This document shows, one piece after another, positions 1 to 6,948 of a stretch of 12,130 nt of DNA. The DNA lies in contig MGUR01000052.1 of assembly GCA_001800075.1 (NCBI GenBank), positions 29,583 to 41,712 on the forward strand, written 5' to 3'. The translations under genes were made by a program, and so were the position numbers. Numbering within the stretch: position 1 is the stretch's first letter; every line of letters starts with the position of its first letter. Source of the stretch: Elusimicrobia bacterium RIFCSPLOWO2_01_FULL_59_12 (GTDB lineage Bacteria > Elusimicrobiota > Elusimicrobia > 2-01-FULL-59-12). The notes under the pieces are model-generated. The model was given only the letters and a program-made list of their open reading frames with translations. It was not told the origin of the DNA and ran no database searches.

Positions 1-15
1 GTAATCAACTGGAAG

Positions 16-63
16 CCCTCTCCCGTTAGGGAGAGGGTGGTCGCTGCAGGCGACCGGGTGAGG
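16..63. repeat. Tandem hairpin intergenic repeat after acnA
   Basis: Two hairpins sit side by side just beyond the aconitase stop. The first is a perfect 9-bp stem, CCCTCTCCC (16-24) and GGGAGAGGG (29-37), with loop GTTA. The second is GGTCGC (39-44) with GCGACC (50-55), loop TGCAG, followed by GGGTGAGG (56-63). The CCCTCTCCC...GGGTGAGG layout resembles the REP-like intergenic repeats seen in many environmental genomes (recalled, not searched). On the minus strand this would be the 3' end of the acnA transcript. No T-run follows the strong hairpin, so a canonical intrinsic terminator is not shown, although the stem could protect or end the mRNA. Positions 1-15 show nothing I recognise. Confidence 0.65.
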
Positions 64-66
64 CTC

Positions 67-2751
67 TTATTTCAGAAGTTGCCGCAGGACGTACGGCAGG
101 ATCCCCCCATGCTTGTAGTATTCCAGTTCTTCGGGGGTGTCGATGCGCGCCAGGGTGGTGAAGGGGCGGGTCTTGCCGGAGGCGTCCTTCGCTTCCACCG
201 TGATTTCCTTCTTGGGTTTCAAATCCTTGGCGATCCCTTTGACGGAATAAAGTTCTTCTCCTGTCAGTCCCAGCGTTTGCCGGGTGTCTCCGGTTTTGAA
301 CTGCAGCGGCAGGACTCCCATCCCCAGCAGGTTGCTGCGGTGGATGCGTTCGTAGGTTTCGGCGATCACCGCGCGGACCCCCAGCAGCGCCGGTCCCTTC
401 GCCGCCCAGTCGCGGGACGACCCGGCGCCGTATTCTTTGCCGGCGATGACCAGGAGGGGAACGGTATCCTTCCTGTAGAGGCTGGACGCTTCAAAAATAC
501 TCATCAACGCTTTGTTCGGCAGGTGAAGCGTCACGCCGCCCTCGGTTCCCGGCGCCAGTAAATTCTTCAGCCGGATGTTGCCGAACGTTCCCCGCACCAT
601 CACCTCATCGTGCCCCCGCCGCGCTCCGTAGGAATTAAAATCCTCCGGCTTCACGCCGCGTTCGATGAGGTACTTGCCGGCGGGGCCCTCTTTCTTAATC
701 GAGCCGGCCGGTGAGATGTGATCGGTGGTCACGGAGTCGCCCAGCACCGCGAGGACCCGTGCGTTTTGAATATCGTTCAGCGGTGCGGGCTGCATCGACA
801 AATTCTGGAAGAAGGGGGGATTTTTGACATAGGTGGATTGGGCGTCCCATGCATACAGGGCTCCCTGTTTCAGCTCGAGAGCATTCCAATGCTCATCGCC
901 GTCAAAGACGCGCGCGTACTGGCGCGCGAACATATCCCGCTGAACATGTTTCATCGCCGCCTGAAGTTCCTGGGAAGTGGGCCAGAGCTCTTTCAGGGTG
1001 ACGGGATTTCCCTGGGAATCCTTCCCCACCGGATCGTTGTAAGGATCGAAATCAAGGCGGCCGGCCAGAGCGTAAGCTACCACCAGGGGCGGCGAGGCCA
1101 GGTAGCTGGCGCGCACCAGCGGGTTAATGCGTCCCTCGAAATTGCGGTTGCCGCTCAGCACGGCGGCGGCCACCAGGTCGTTTTGCGAAACGGCCTGGGC
1201 AATGGGCTCCGGCAGCGGCCCGCTGTTCCCGATGCAGGTCGTGCAGCCATAACCCACCAGGGTGAATCCCAGCTTTTCCAGATAAGGAAGCAGTCCGGCC
1301 GCCTGGAGGTAATCGATAACGACCTTAGAGCCCGGCGCTAGACTCGTTTTCACCCACGGCTGCGATTGCAGCCCGCGTTCTACGGCTTTTTTCGCCAGGA
1401 GCCCCGCGCTGATCATGACGGCCGGATTGGAGGTGTTGGTGCAGCTGGTGATGGCGGCGATCACCACCGAGCCATGGCCGAGCTCAAAGGTCTTGTTGTT
1501 CATCGAAACGCTGGCCCGGGTGTCGTTCTTCTTCGATTCCAGCATCGCCGGGAGCGTTTGCCGCCAGGCTTTTTGAGCGTCCTTCAGCGGAACTCGGTCC
1601 TGGGGGCGGCGGGGACCCGCCAAGCTGGGTTCGATAGCGGCCAAATCCAATGCGACGGTGTCGTTGAACACCGGATCGGGTGTCTGATCCGTCCGGAAGA
1701 GGCCCTGTGCCTGGGTGTAGGCTTCCACCCACTGGATCAATTCAGGGGGCCGGTGGGTCAGTTCTAGATAGCGGAGTGTTTCCTGATCGACGGGGAAAAA
1801 ACCGGCCGTCGCGCCGTACTCGGGAGCCATGTTGGCGATTGTGGCGCGGTCCGCCAGGCTGAGAGAACTCAAACCCGGTCCGTAAAACTCCACAATTTTC
1901 CCGACCACCCTGCGTTTCCGCAAGAGTTCGGTCACGGTGAGTACCGCATCGGTGGCGGTCGCGCCTTCCCGCAGTTGTCCGGTCAATTTGAATCCGATGA
2001 CCTCCGGGATGAGCATCGACAAGGGCTGACCCAGCATCGCCGCTTCCGCCTCGATCCCGCCGACGCCCCATCCCAGGACGCCCAGTCCGTTGATCATCGT
2101 GGTATGCGAATCCGTTCCGACCAAGGTGTCCGGGAAAATCAGCGTTTTCCCGTTTTCCTGGCGGGTCATCACGCCCTGCGCCAGATATTCCAAATTGACC
2201 TGGTGACAGATTCCGGTGCCGGGGGGGACAACGCGGAAATTGCGGAACGCCTTCTGCCCCCACTTTAAAAAAGCGTAGCGCTCCTCGTTGCGCCGGTATT
2301 CCTGTTCGACATTGAAGGCAAACGCGCCCAGGGTGCCGTACTGGTCCACCTGGACGGAATGGTCGACCACCAGATCGACCGGCACCAGCGGGTTGATCTT
2401 GCCGGGATCGCCGCCCAGCTCTTTCATGGCATCCCGCATCGCGGCCAGATCTACGATCGCCGGGACGCCGGTGAAGTCCTGCATCAAGACGCGGGCGGGC
2501 ATGAAGGAAATTTCCTTGTCGGCGGGCCGCTTTCCGGAAGGTTGGGCCAGGGCTTCGATGTCCCCCGGCTTCACAAAACGGCCGTCGTCGTTGCGGAGAA
2601 GATTTTCCAGAAGGATCTTCAGGGAGAACGGAAGGTGGGTCAGGGAGCCGGTCTTTTTCTCCAGCTTCTCGAGGCTGAAGATCTCAAAGGAACGGCCGCC
2701 CGCCTGCAGCGCGGCGAGGGTCGATAAGCTGTCGCGGGACACGTGACTCAC
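67..2751 (-). CDS. acnA: Aconitate hydratase A (AcnA/IRP1-type)
   Basis: This enzyme isomerises citrate to isocitrate through cis-aconitate in the cytosolic TCA cycle, using a [4Fe-4S] cluster. The 894-residue length matches the AcnA/IRP1 type (E. coli AcnA is about 891), not AcnB. Visible motifs are VGTDSHTTMING near 211-222, the cluster cysteines C437 (SCTNTSNP), C503 and C506 (GCTTCIGNSGP), GDSVTTDHISPAG near 671-683, and the C-terminal swivelling domain with YGAGSSRDWAAKG near 774-786. The chosen start is GTG at 2751. A second GTG nine bases on (V4) is also possible. No good SD precedes either, and a TATAAT hexamer lies at 2763-2758, only 6 nt before the GTG, so a short or leaderless transcript is conceivable (inference). 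The stop of the upstream cyclophilin gene is only 21 nt away, so cotranscription is likely. The reading frame is intact. Confidence 0.97.
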   Translation of the reverse strand: MSHVSRDSLSTLAALQAGGRSFEIFSLEKLEKKTGSLTHLPFSLKILLENLLRNDDGRFVKPGDIEALAQPSGKRPADKEISFMPARVLMQDFTGVPAIVDLAAMRDAMKELGGDPGKINPLVPVDLVVDHSVQVDQYGTLGAFAFNVEQEYRRNEERYAFLKWGQKAFRNFRVVPPGTGICHQVNLEYLAQGVMTRQENGKTLIFPDTLVGTDSHTTMINGLGVLGWGVGGIEAEAAMLGQPLSMLIPEVIGFKLTGQLREGATATDAVLTVTELLRKRRVVGKIVEFYGPGLSSLSLADRATIANMAPEYGATAGFFPVDQETLRYLELTHRPPELIQWVEAYTQAQGLFRTDQTPDPVFNDTVALDLAAIEPSLAGPRRPQDRVPLKDAQKAWRQTLPAMLESKKNDTRASVSMNNKTFELGHGSVVIAAITSCTNTSNPAVMISAGLLAKKAVERGLQSQPWVKTSLAPGSKVVIDYLQAAGLLPYLEKLGFTLVGYGCTTCIGNSGPLPEPIAQAVSQNDLVAAAVLSGNRNFEGRINPLVRASYLASPPLVVAYALAGRLDFDPYNDPVGKDSQGNPVTLKELWPTSQELQAAMKHVQRDMFARQYARVFDGDEHWNALELKQGALYAWDAQSTYVKNPPFFQNLSMQPAPLNDIQNARVLAVLGDSVTTDHISPAGSIKKEGPAGKYLIERGVKPEDFNSYGARRGHDEVMVRGTFGNIRLKNLLAPGTEGGVTLHLPNKALMSIFEASSLYRKDTVPLLVIAGKEYGAGSSRDWAAKGPALLGVRAVIAETYERIHRSNLLGMGVLPLQFKTGDTRQTLGLTGEELYSVKGIAKDLKPKKEITVEAKDASGKTRPFTTLARIDTPEELEYYKHGGILPYVLRQLLK

Positions 2752-2772
2752 CAGCTGATTATAGCTCTTGGC

Positions 2773-3348
2773 TTACTTTTCGGTTGTGATCGTGACTTTC
2801 TTGATCACGACAGGCGTGTCCGGACGGTCGCTGGAGTTGCGGGGGACTTTGCTGATGGCGTCCGCGACCTCTTGGCCTTTAATGACTTGGCCGAAGATCG
2901 TATATCCGCCGTTCAGGAACTCCGTGGTCGCCACGGTGATGAAAAACTGGCTGCCGTTGGTGTCCCGGCCGGCGTTGGCCATCGCCAGCCGTCCGGGCCT
3001 GTCGAATTTTAAGGACGGGTCGTTTTCATTCTTAAATTGATATCCCGGGCCGCCGGTGCCGGTCCCCAAGGGGTCCCCGCCCTGAATCATGAAGTTGGGG
3101 ATCACGCGATGGAATATGAGGCCGTCAAAAAACTTCCCTTTTTTCTTCTCGCCTGTTTTAGGGTCCGTATACTCCCGGGTCCCCGTCGCCAGGCCCACAA
3201 AACTGTCCACCGTGATCGGAGATTGTTTTCCGTAAAGTTCACAGACGATCGTGCCTTCGGATGTTTCAATCGTGGCGGTCTGGCGTGCGGCTTGAACGGC
3301 CATGGTTCCTCCTAGAAGAATTACGCTAAGCAATATTGTTCGACGCAT
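2773..3348 (-). CDS. Exported cyclophilin-type peptidyl-prolyl isomerase
   Basis: Cyclophilin-fold cis-trans prolyl isomerase of 191 residues, assisting protein folding, most likely in the periplasm. Residues 1-20 form a signal peptide: MRR, then a hydrophobic run, then a VQA cleavage site before ARQT. Core motifs follow: ELYGKQSPITVDSFVGL near 37-53, FHRVIPNFMIQGGDP near 79-93 including the catalytic Arg81, and NGSQFFIT near 131-138. LNGGYTIFG near 145-153 carries Tyr where many cyclophilins have His, as often in bacterial forms. The ATG at 3348 is chosen because a perfect TAAGGAGG lies nine bases upstream. The frame stays open for 34 more codons, but that extension is encoded by the palindromic repeat and lacks homology-like features. 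The gene sits between aspartase and aconitase on the same strand. It could be named ppiA-like, but paralogues are common. Confidence 0.93.
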   Translation of the reverse strand: MRRTILLSVILLGGTMAVQAARQTATIETSEGTIVCELYGKQSPITVDSFVGLATGTREYTDPKTGEKKKGKFFDGLIFHRVIPNFMIQGGDPLGTGTGGPGYQFKNENDPSLKFDRPGRLAMANAGRDTNGSQFFITVATTEFLNGGYTIFGQVIKGQEVADAISKVPRNSSDRPDTPVVIKKVTITTEK

Positions 3349-3357
3349 GGTTACAGG

Positions 3358-3365
3358 CCTCCTTA
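3358..3365 (-). promoter_or_regulatory. Ribosome binding site fixing the cyclophilin start
   Basis: The minus strand reads TAAGGAGG, a full match to the anti-SD sequence, nine bases before the ATG at 3348. It decides against the longer open frame that begins inside the upstream repeat. Confidence 0.85.
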
Positions 3366-3382
3366 AGTGAGATCGAAACAGC

Positions 3383-3464
3383 GACACGGAGACACGGAGA
3401 CTGGGGGACGCGGTGAAACGTCTTGCTTTATCCCCGCGTCTCCGTGTCACCGCGTCCCCGTGTC
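3383..3464. repeat. Imperfect palindromic repeat of GACRCGG units
   Basis: The left arm (3383-3416) is built from units such as GACACGGAGACACGGAGAC. The right arm (3431-3464) is its imperfect reverse complement, with about 26 of 34 positions pairing by eye. A 14-base loop, containing TCTTGCTTTAT, separates the arms. The structure fills most of the gap between the aspartase and cyclophilin genes and runs into the aspartase 3' end: the last codons and the TGA stop at 3447-3449 lie within the right arm. It looks like a dispersed, mobile palindromic repeat rather than a unique terminator, since no T-run follows. I know this GACACGG/GACGCGG style from environmental genomes, but I did not search for copies. 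Confidence 0.75.
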
Positions 3465-4871
3465 ATTCTCCGAGGCGCGGGTCATCGCTTCAAGATTGAG
3501 CGCCTTTTTGAGCTCGGCCTCGGTCATCAGTTTCTTTTCTAAAACGATTTCGCGGATGCTCTTGTGGCTGCTCAAGACCTCTTTGGCGACCTGCGCCGCC
3601 TTTAAATAGCCGATATAGGGGTTGAGCGCGGTCACCAGCGCGGCGCTCCGCTCGGCGAAGTGGTTGCAGCGATCGGCATTGGCCTTGATCCCGCGGATGC
3701 ACTTCTCCGTGAAGATCCGCAGACCGGTTTCGAAGATCCGATGGCTCATCAGGATATTGAAAATAATGAGGGGCATCATCACGTTCAATTCAAGCTGACC
3801 TGCCTGGGAGCAAAAGGCGATTGACTGGTCGTTGCCCATAACCTGGAAGCAGATCATCGTGAGCATCTCCGGCATGACCGGGTTTACCTTGCCCGGCATG
3901 ATCGAGGAGCCCGGCTGGCAGGCCGGCAGGTCGATTTCGTGGAGCCCCGTCCGGGGGCCGGAACTCAAGAGACGGAGGTCGTTGCAGATCTTAATCAGGT
4001 CGAGCGCGAAGTTGCGAAGCACCCCGGACATGGCGACGATCGGGGCCATGCTTTGCATGGCAGCGAATAAATCTGGGGCGATCGTGAATTTGACTTTAAG
4101 CGCTTTGGACAACTCCTCGGCCACTCTGAACCGGTATTTCGGATGGGCGTTGAGGCCGGTCCCGGTCGCGGAACCGCCGATGCCGAGGACTTTGAGGTCT
4201 TCGAGGACGCGCTTGTAGCGTATGATGTGCTGGTCGATGATGGTCGCGTAGGCTTGAAATTCCTGCCCCAGACGAACGGGCACGGCATCCTGCAGGTGCG
4301 TCCGTCCTGATTTCACGATGCCGTCAAATTCCCCGCCCTTTTTAGCGAACGCGTCGCGGAATTTTTCCATGACGGGCAGGGTGTTTTTGCTGGCGATCAC
4401 GATGGAAATCCGAAGGCTGGTAGGAATGACGTCATTGGTGGACTGTCCGAAATTGACATCGTCGTTGGGGCTGACCACCTTGTAGTCGCCGCGTCTTCCA
4501 CCGAGAATCTCGATCGCGCGGTTCGCCAGGATCTCGTTGATGTTCATGTGAAAGGAGGTCCCAGCGCCGGCCTGGAACACATCGACCACGACGTGGTCGT
4601 GGAATTTTCCGGCGATCATCTCCTCGCACGCCCTGAGAATGGCCCGACCCTTCTTCTGGTCGATCGTATTCAGGGCCATGTTCGCGATCACGGCCGCACG
4701 CTTGATCTGGACGGTCGCCAAGATGAGTTCCGGATAGGCTTTCCAGCCGCTGATGGGGAAATTAATGACCGCGCGCTGGGTCTGGACGCCGTAATAGGCG
4801 CCGGCGGGGATGGGCAGTTCGCCCATGCTGTCTTTTTCGATGCGGGTCTTGGAGGGCACGAGGCCTATCAT
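3447..4871 (-). CDS. aspA: Aspartate ammonia-lyase (class II fumarase/aspartase family)
   Basis: Cytosolic lyase of 474 residues from the chosen start. The reaction is most likely aspartate to fumarate plus ammonia. Conserved blocks are GAGTSFHMN (102-110), SPNDDVNFGQSTND (134-147), SGRTHLQDAVP (188-198), and the mobile catalytic loop GSSIMPGKVNPVMPE (321-335) with its serine base. GAGTS instead of GSGT, STND instead of SSND, KVNPVMPE and AGQLELNVMMP all match bacterial aspartases better than FumC, as I recall those sequences. Fumarase remains the alternative. The ATG at 4871 has AAGGAGG twelve bases upstream. An in-frame TTG at 4895 lies before that SD site and is unlikely. The C-terminal tail NDTGTR and the stop derive from the adjacent palindromic repeat. 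First gene of the likely aspA-cyclophilin-acnA operon. Confidence 0.85.
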   Translation of the reverse strand: MIGLVPSKTRIEKDSMGELPIPAGAYYGVQTQRAVINFPISGWKAYPELILATVQIKRAAVIANMALNTIDQKKGRAILRACEEMIAGKFHDHVVVDVFQAGAGTSFHMNINEILANRAIEILGGRRGDYKVVSPNDDVNFGQSTNDVIPTSLRISIVIASKNTLPVMEKFRDAFAKKGGEFDGIVKSGRTHLQDAVPVRLGQEFQAYATIIDQHIIRYKRVLEDLKVLGIGGSATGTGLNAHPKYRFRVAEELSKALKVKFTIAPDLFAAMQSMAPIVAMSGVLRNFALDLIKICNDLRLLSSGPRTGLHEIDLPACQPGSSIMPGKVNPVMPEMLTMICFQVMGNDQSIAFCSQAGQLELNVMMPLIIFNILMSHRIFETGLRIFTEKCIRGIKANADRCNHFAERSAALVTALNPYIGYLKAAQVAKEVLSSHKSIREIVLEKKLMTEAELKKALNLEAMTRASENDTGTR

Positions 4872-4942
4872 AAATGTTGGGACCCTCCTTGTCAAAAACG
4901 CCCAATTTGCGGTAAGAATCGCGAAATTATACGATCCTAGTC
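4872..4942. promoter_or_regulatory. Divergent promoter region between aspA and membrane operon
   Basis: This 71-base gap must hold promoters for both divergent units. For aspA, the minus strand has a consensus TATAAT at 4931-4926 (poor -35), which would give a leader of about 48 bases ending in AAGGAGG (4890-4884). For the plus-strand genes, TTGCGG (4907-4912), a 17-base spacer and TACGAT (4930-4935) would start transcription near 4942, at the GTG itself. An alternative is TTGTCA (4889-4894) with TAAGAA (4913-4918). The two -10 hexamers of the first options overlap face to face, so the two directions could compete. All assignments are by eye. Confidence 0.4.
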
Positions 4943-5653
4943 GTGAAGAAGAAATTAGTCCGCGCCGTTGTGGGGCTTCTTCTTTTACCGGTCTGTTACG
5001 GAGTTCTGCGGAGTCTTTGGGCGCTGGTTCTGGGATTTCAGCACGCGCCTGAAGGGTCCTTTTATTTTCTCCTGGGGTTTGCGGGGTATCTCGTGTTCCA
5101 ATGGGTTTTTTTCAAACCGATGCGCACCTATGTCTTTGGACATGAGCTGACGCACGCCGTCGCCGCCTGGGTCACGGGAGGCGAAGTGCACCACATCCAG
5201 GTGGGCAAAAAAGGCGGTTCGGTGACGGTGAGCAGGCCGAATCTTTTTGTGGCGCTGGCGCCGTACATGGTCCCCTTTTATTCATTGATTCTGACGGGCG
5301 CCTACTTCGTGATCAACTTCTTTCGACCCTTGGATAATTTCTGGAATTATTTTCTTGTCGTATTGGGCGGAAGCCTGGCGTTTCATGCGGCTCTCACGCT
5401 GTACGCGCTGAAGCAGAATCAGCCGGATTTAAAGACCGGCGGGACGTTTCTTTCAGCCGTCTTAATTGTTCTGGGCAATTCGCTGGTTCTGGTCTTTCTC
5501 TTGGGCGTGCTGTTCCCCCAAACCGTTTCCTGGGGGGCTTTCTTGCGCGGCACCAAGGTCCATACGGTGTCGATTTGCCGTTTGATCGGGAGTGAAGGTT
5601 CGCACCTCTGGGTCCGCTGTCAAAACCGTCTCAATGCCCATCCTCCTCAGTGA
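4943..5653 (+). CDS. M50-like integral membrane metallopeptidase
   Basis: Multi-pass inner-membrane protein of 236 residues with a zinc-protease signature, FGHELTHAVAAW, whose HELTH lies at 67-71 in or near a membrane segment. VGKKGGSVTVSRPN (87-100) and LAPYMVPFYS (105-114) follow. QNQPDLKTGG (158-167) may supply the third metal ligand through Asp162. Hydrophobic stretches lie near 8-32, 38-58, 104-128, 134-156 and 168-192. The layout fits M50-type or M50B-like peptidases, which cut within or beside membranes, but no PDZ domain is present and the substrate is unknown. The start is GTG at 4943 and lacks an SD site, so it may be leaderless. The tail after about 200 overlaps the next gene. First of four tightly packed plus-strand genes. 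Confidence 0.75.
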   Translation: MKKKLVRAVVGLLLLPVCYGVLRSLWALVLGFQHAPEGSFYFLLGFAGYLVFQWVFFKPMRTYVFGHELTHAVAAWVTGGEVHHIQVGKKGGSVTVSRPNLFVALAPYMVPFYSLILTGAYFVINFFRPLDNFWNYFLVVLGGSLAFHAALTLYALKQNQPDLKTGGTFLSAVLIVLGNSLVLVFLLGVLFPQTVSWGAFLRGTKVHTVSICRLIGSEGSHLWVRCQNRLNAHPPQ

Positions 5654-6227
5654 AATAAAGCGAAAGGCGTTTCACCACCTTTCGCTCCTGTACATGGCGA
5701 TGTACGCCTTCTGTCCCCGGGAGTTCACGCTGGGGGTCTTGTTCGCCGCTCTTGTGGGGGTCGGCGTTATTGAATTCCTGCGGTTGCGTCGGCCGGAACT
5801 GAATGCCTGGCTTCTGGGCAAATTCGGCGGCATTCATCGATCCCATGAAGTGACGCAGCCCTCCGGCATCTTCTGGGCCCTTCTGGGATGCTGGCTGACG
5901 ATGTTCGTTTTCACCAACAGGCGGATCGTTCTGCCCGCCTTGGGGTTTCTCTCGTTTGGGGATGCCGCGGCGGCTCTGGGCGGTCAACGATGGGGAAAGA
6001 GGCACTGGAAGGGAAGCCCGGAAAAAACCTATGAAGGATCGGCCTGCTTCGCCGGAGTGTCCGCGCTCTGGGCGTTATGGTTTCTCCCCTGGCCGGTCGC
6101 CGTTTTGGGTGCGCTGATAGGCGCCTGGCTGGAATCCCGCCGCCTGCCGTGGAATGATAATGTCTGGCTGCCGCTCATGAGCGGCCTGATCCTCAGCGTG
6201 CTGAATTTGACGATCGGGAGACTGTAA
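5634..6227 (+). CDS. SEC59/dolichol kinase-like membrane protein (CTP-dependent lipid kinase)
   Basis: Multi-pass membrane protein, 197 residues from the ATG chosen. Features match the SEC59/DGK1/VTE5 group (dolichol, diacylglycerol or phytol kinases), related to CDP-diglyceride synthase: an N-terminal KRKAFHH (8-14), FGDAAAALGG (108-117), GKRHWKGSPEKTYEGS (121-136), and a late E167 with NDNVWLPL (174-181). Members phosphorylate a lipid alcohol with CTP; the substrate here is unknown. The ATG at 5634 overlaps the preceding gene by 20 bases, suggesting translational coupling. A GTG at 5592 would add 14 residues of low-complexity leader and is less likely, though neither start has a strong SD. 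A polyprenol substrate would make sense, given the polyprenyl-phosphate-sugar-type glycosyltransferase downstream (inference). Confidence 0.78.
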   Translation: MPILLSEIKRKAFHHLSLLYMAMYAFCPREFTLGVLFAALVGVGVIEFLRLRRPELNAWLLGKFGGIHRSHEVTQPSGIFWALLGCWLTMFVFTNRRIVLPALGFLSFGDAAAALGGQRWGKRHWKGSPEKTYEGSACFAGVSALWALWFLPWPVAVLGALIGAWLESRRLPWNDNVWLPLMSGLILSVLNLTIGRL

Positions 6228-6231
6228 AACA

Positions 6232-6948
6232 ATGCAGACCTCAGCACTCAGGACTCAGAGATGGATAAGAAGGTTTGTATGTCTGCTCTCTGAGCTCTGC
6301 GTTCTGAGCTGCGCCGCTTCGGCGTATGAGCCTGGGAAGTTTTATTGGCAGGGGAAAACCCAAGAGAAAGTGATCGCGCTCACGTTCGATGACGGCCCGG
6401 GGCGGTTCACCGTTCCCATCCTGGACTTGCTGAAAAAACACAACATCCGCGCGACGTTTTTTATGGAAGGAACGATGGTGGAAACCTATCCGGAGATCGC
6501 CCGCCAGGTGGCGCAAGCGGGCCACGAAATCGGCAACCATACCTACGTGCATTTCAACTACCGTCTGGCCAAAAACGCCGCGCCCGAACGGCTGACGCAT
6601 GAACTGGCGCAAACCGAGGCGGCCCTGGAACGCGCGGCCGGCGTGCGCACGCAAATCGTCCGCATGCCGCACGGGTACTACAACCGCACTTGGCTTTTGC
6701 CCACCTTGAAGGAACATGGCTACGCGCTGGTTCACTGGTCGTTCGGGACGGACTGGCATCTCAAAGTGCCCCAAGAGCAGATGATCCAGGAGTATCTGGC
6801 CGCCGCCAAACCGGGGGCCGTTTTCCTATTTCATGACGGAGGCCGCCGCAGAGAAAAGACGCTGGCGGTCGTGACGGCCGTGGTGGAGGCCTTGGAAAAG
6901 CAGGGCTACCGCTTTATATCCGCCGAGGAAATGTTCAAAGGATCATGA
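6232..6948 (+). CDS. Exported NodB-type polysaccharide deacetylase
   Basis: Metal-dependent carbohydrate esterase 4 (NodB homology) enzyme of 238 residues, removing N- or O-acyl groups from a glycan. Residues 1-31 look like a signal peptide (basic RTQRWIRR, hydrophobic core, then ASA), so it acts outside the cytoplasm. All five NodB motifs are visible: TFDDGP (51-56), HTYVH metal ligands (103-107), RMPHGYY (144-150), the FGTDWHL region (171-177) and LFHDGG (199-204). Start is ATG 6232, four bases after the previous stop, with GGGAG eleven bases upstream. Much of the signal-peptide coding sequence coincides with an imperfect palindromic repeat (6240-6308), unusual for a functional N-terminus. 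The stop overlaps the next start as ATGA. The glycan substrate (peptidoglycan, LPS or exopolysaccharide) cannot be told. Confidence 0.92.
   Translation: MQTSALRTQRWIRRFVCLLSELCVLSCAASAYEPGKFYWQGKTQEKVIALTFDDGPGRFTVPILDLLKKHNIRATFFMEGTMVETYPEIARQVAQAGHEIGNHTYVHFNYRLAKNAAPERLTHELAQTEAALERAAGVRTQIVRMPHGYYNRTWLLPTLKEHGYALVHWSFGTDWHLKVPQEQMIQEYLAAAKPGAVFLFHDGGRRREKTLAVVTAVVEALEKQGYRFISAEEMFKGS
6240..6308. repeat. Imperfect CTCAG-unit palindrome inside a signal-peptide region
   Basis: CTCAGCACTCAGGACTCAG begins the left arm (6240-6260). The reverse complement of the right arm (6288-6308) matches it at 17 of 21 positions. The arms are separated by 27 bases. Repeated CTCAG-type units arranged as a palindrome resemble dispersed intergenic repeats. 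Here the structure lies within the first 26 codons of the deacetylase gene. Confidence 0.6.

Noticed and set aside
16..37. Intrinsic terminator of acnA
   Set aside because: The stem is strong but is followed by CTTCC on the minus strand, not a T-run, so only a repeat is claimed.
37..561. 174-codon open frame on the plus strand over the end of acnA
   Set aside because: It is the antisense of a clearly conserved aconitase domain; the protein has no recognisable motif. The same applies to the other open frames opposite acnA, aspA, mutY and the NodB gene.
3349..3450. 34-residue N-terminal extension of the cyclophilin
   Set aside because: It is encoded by the palindromic repeat, lies upstream of a perfect SD site, and would hide the signal peptide.
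3383..3464. Possible CRISPR array from GACACGG repeats
   Set aside because: The units are inverted, about 7-15 bases, contiguous and lack unique spacers.
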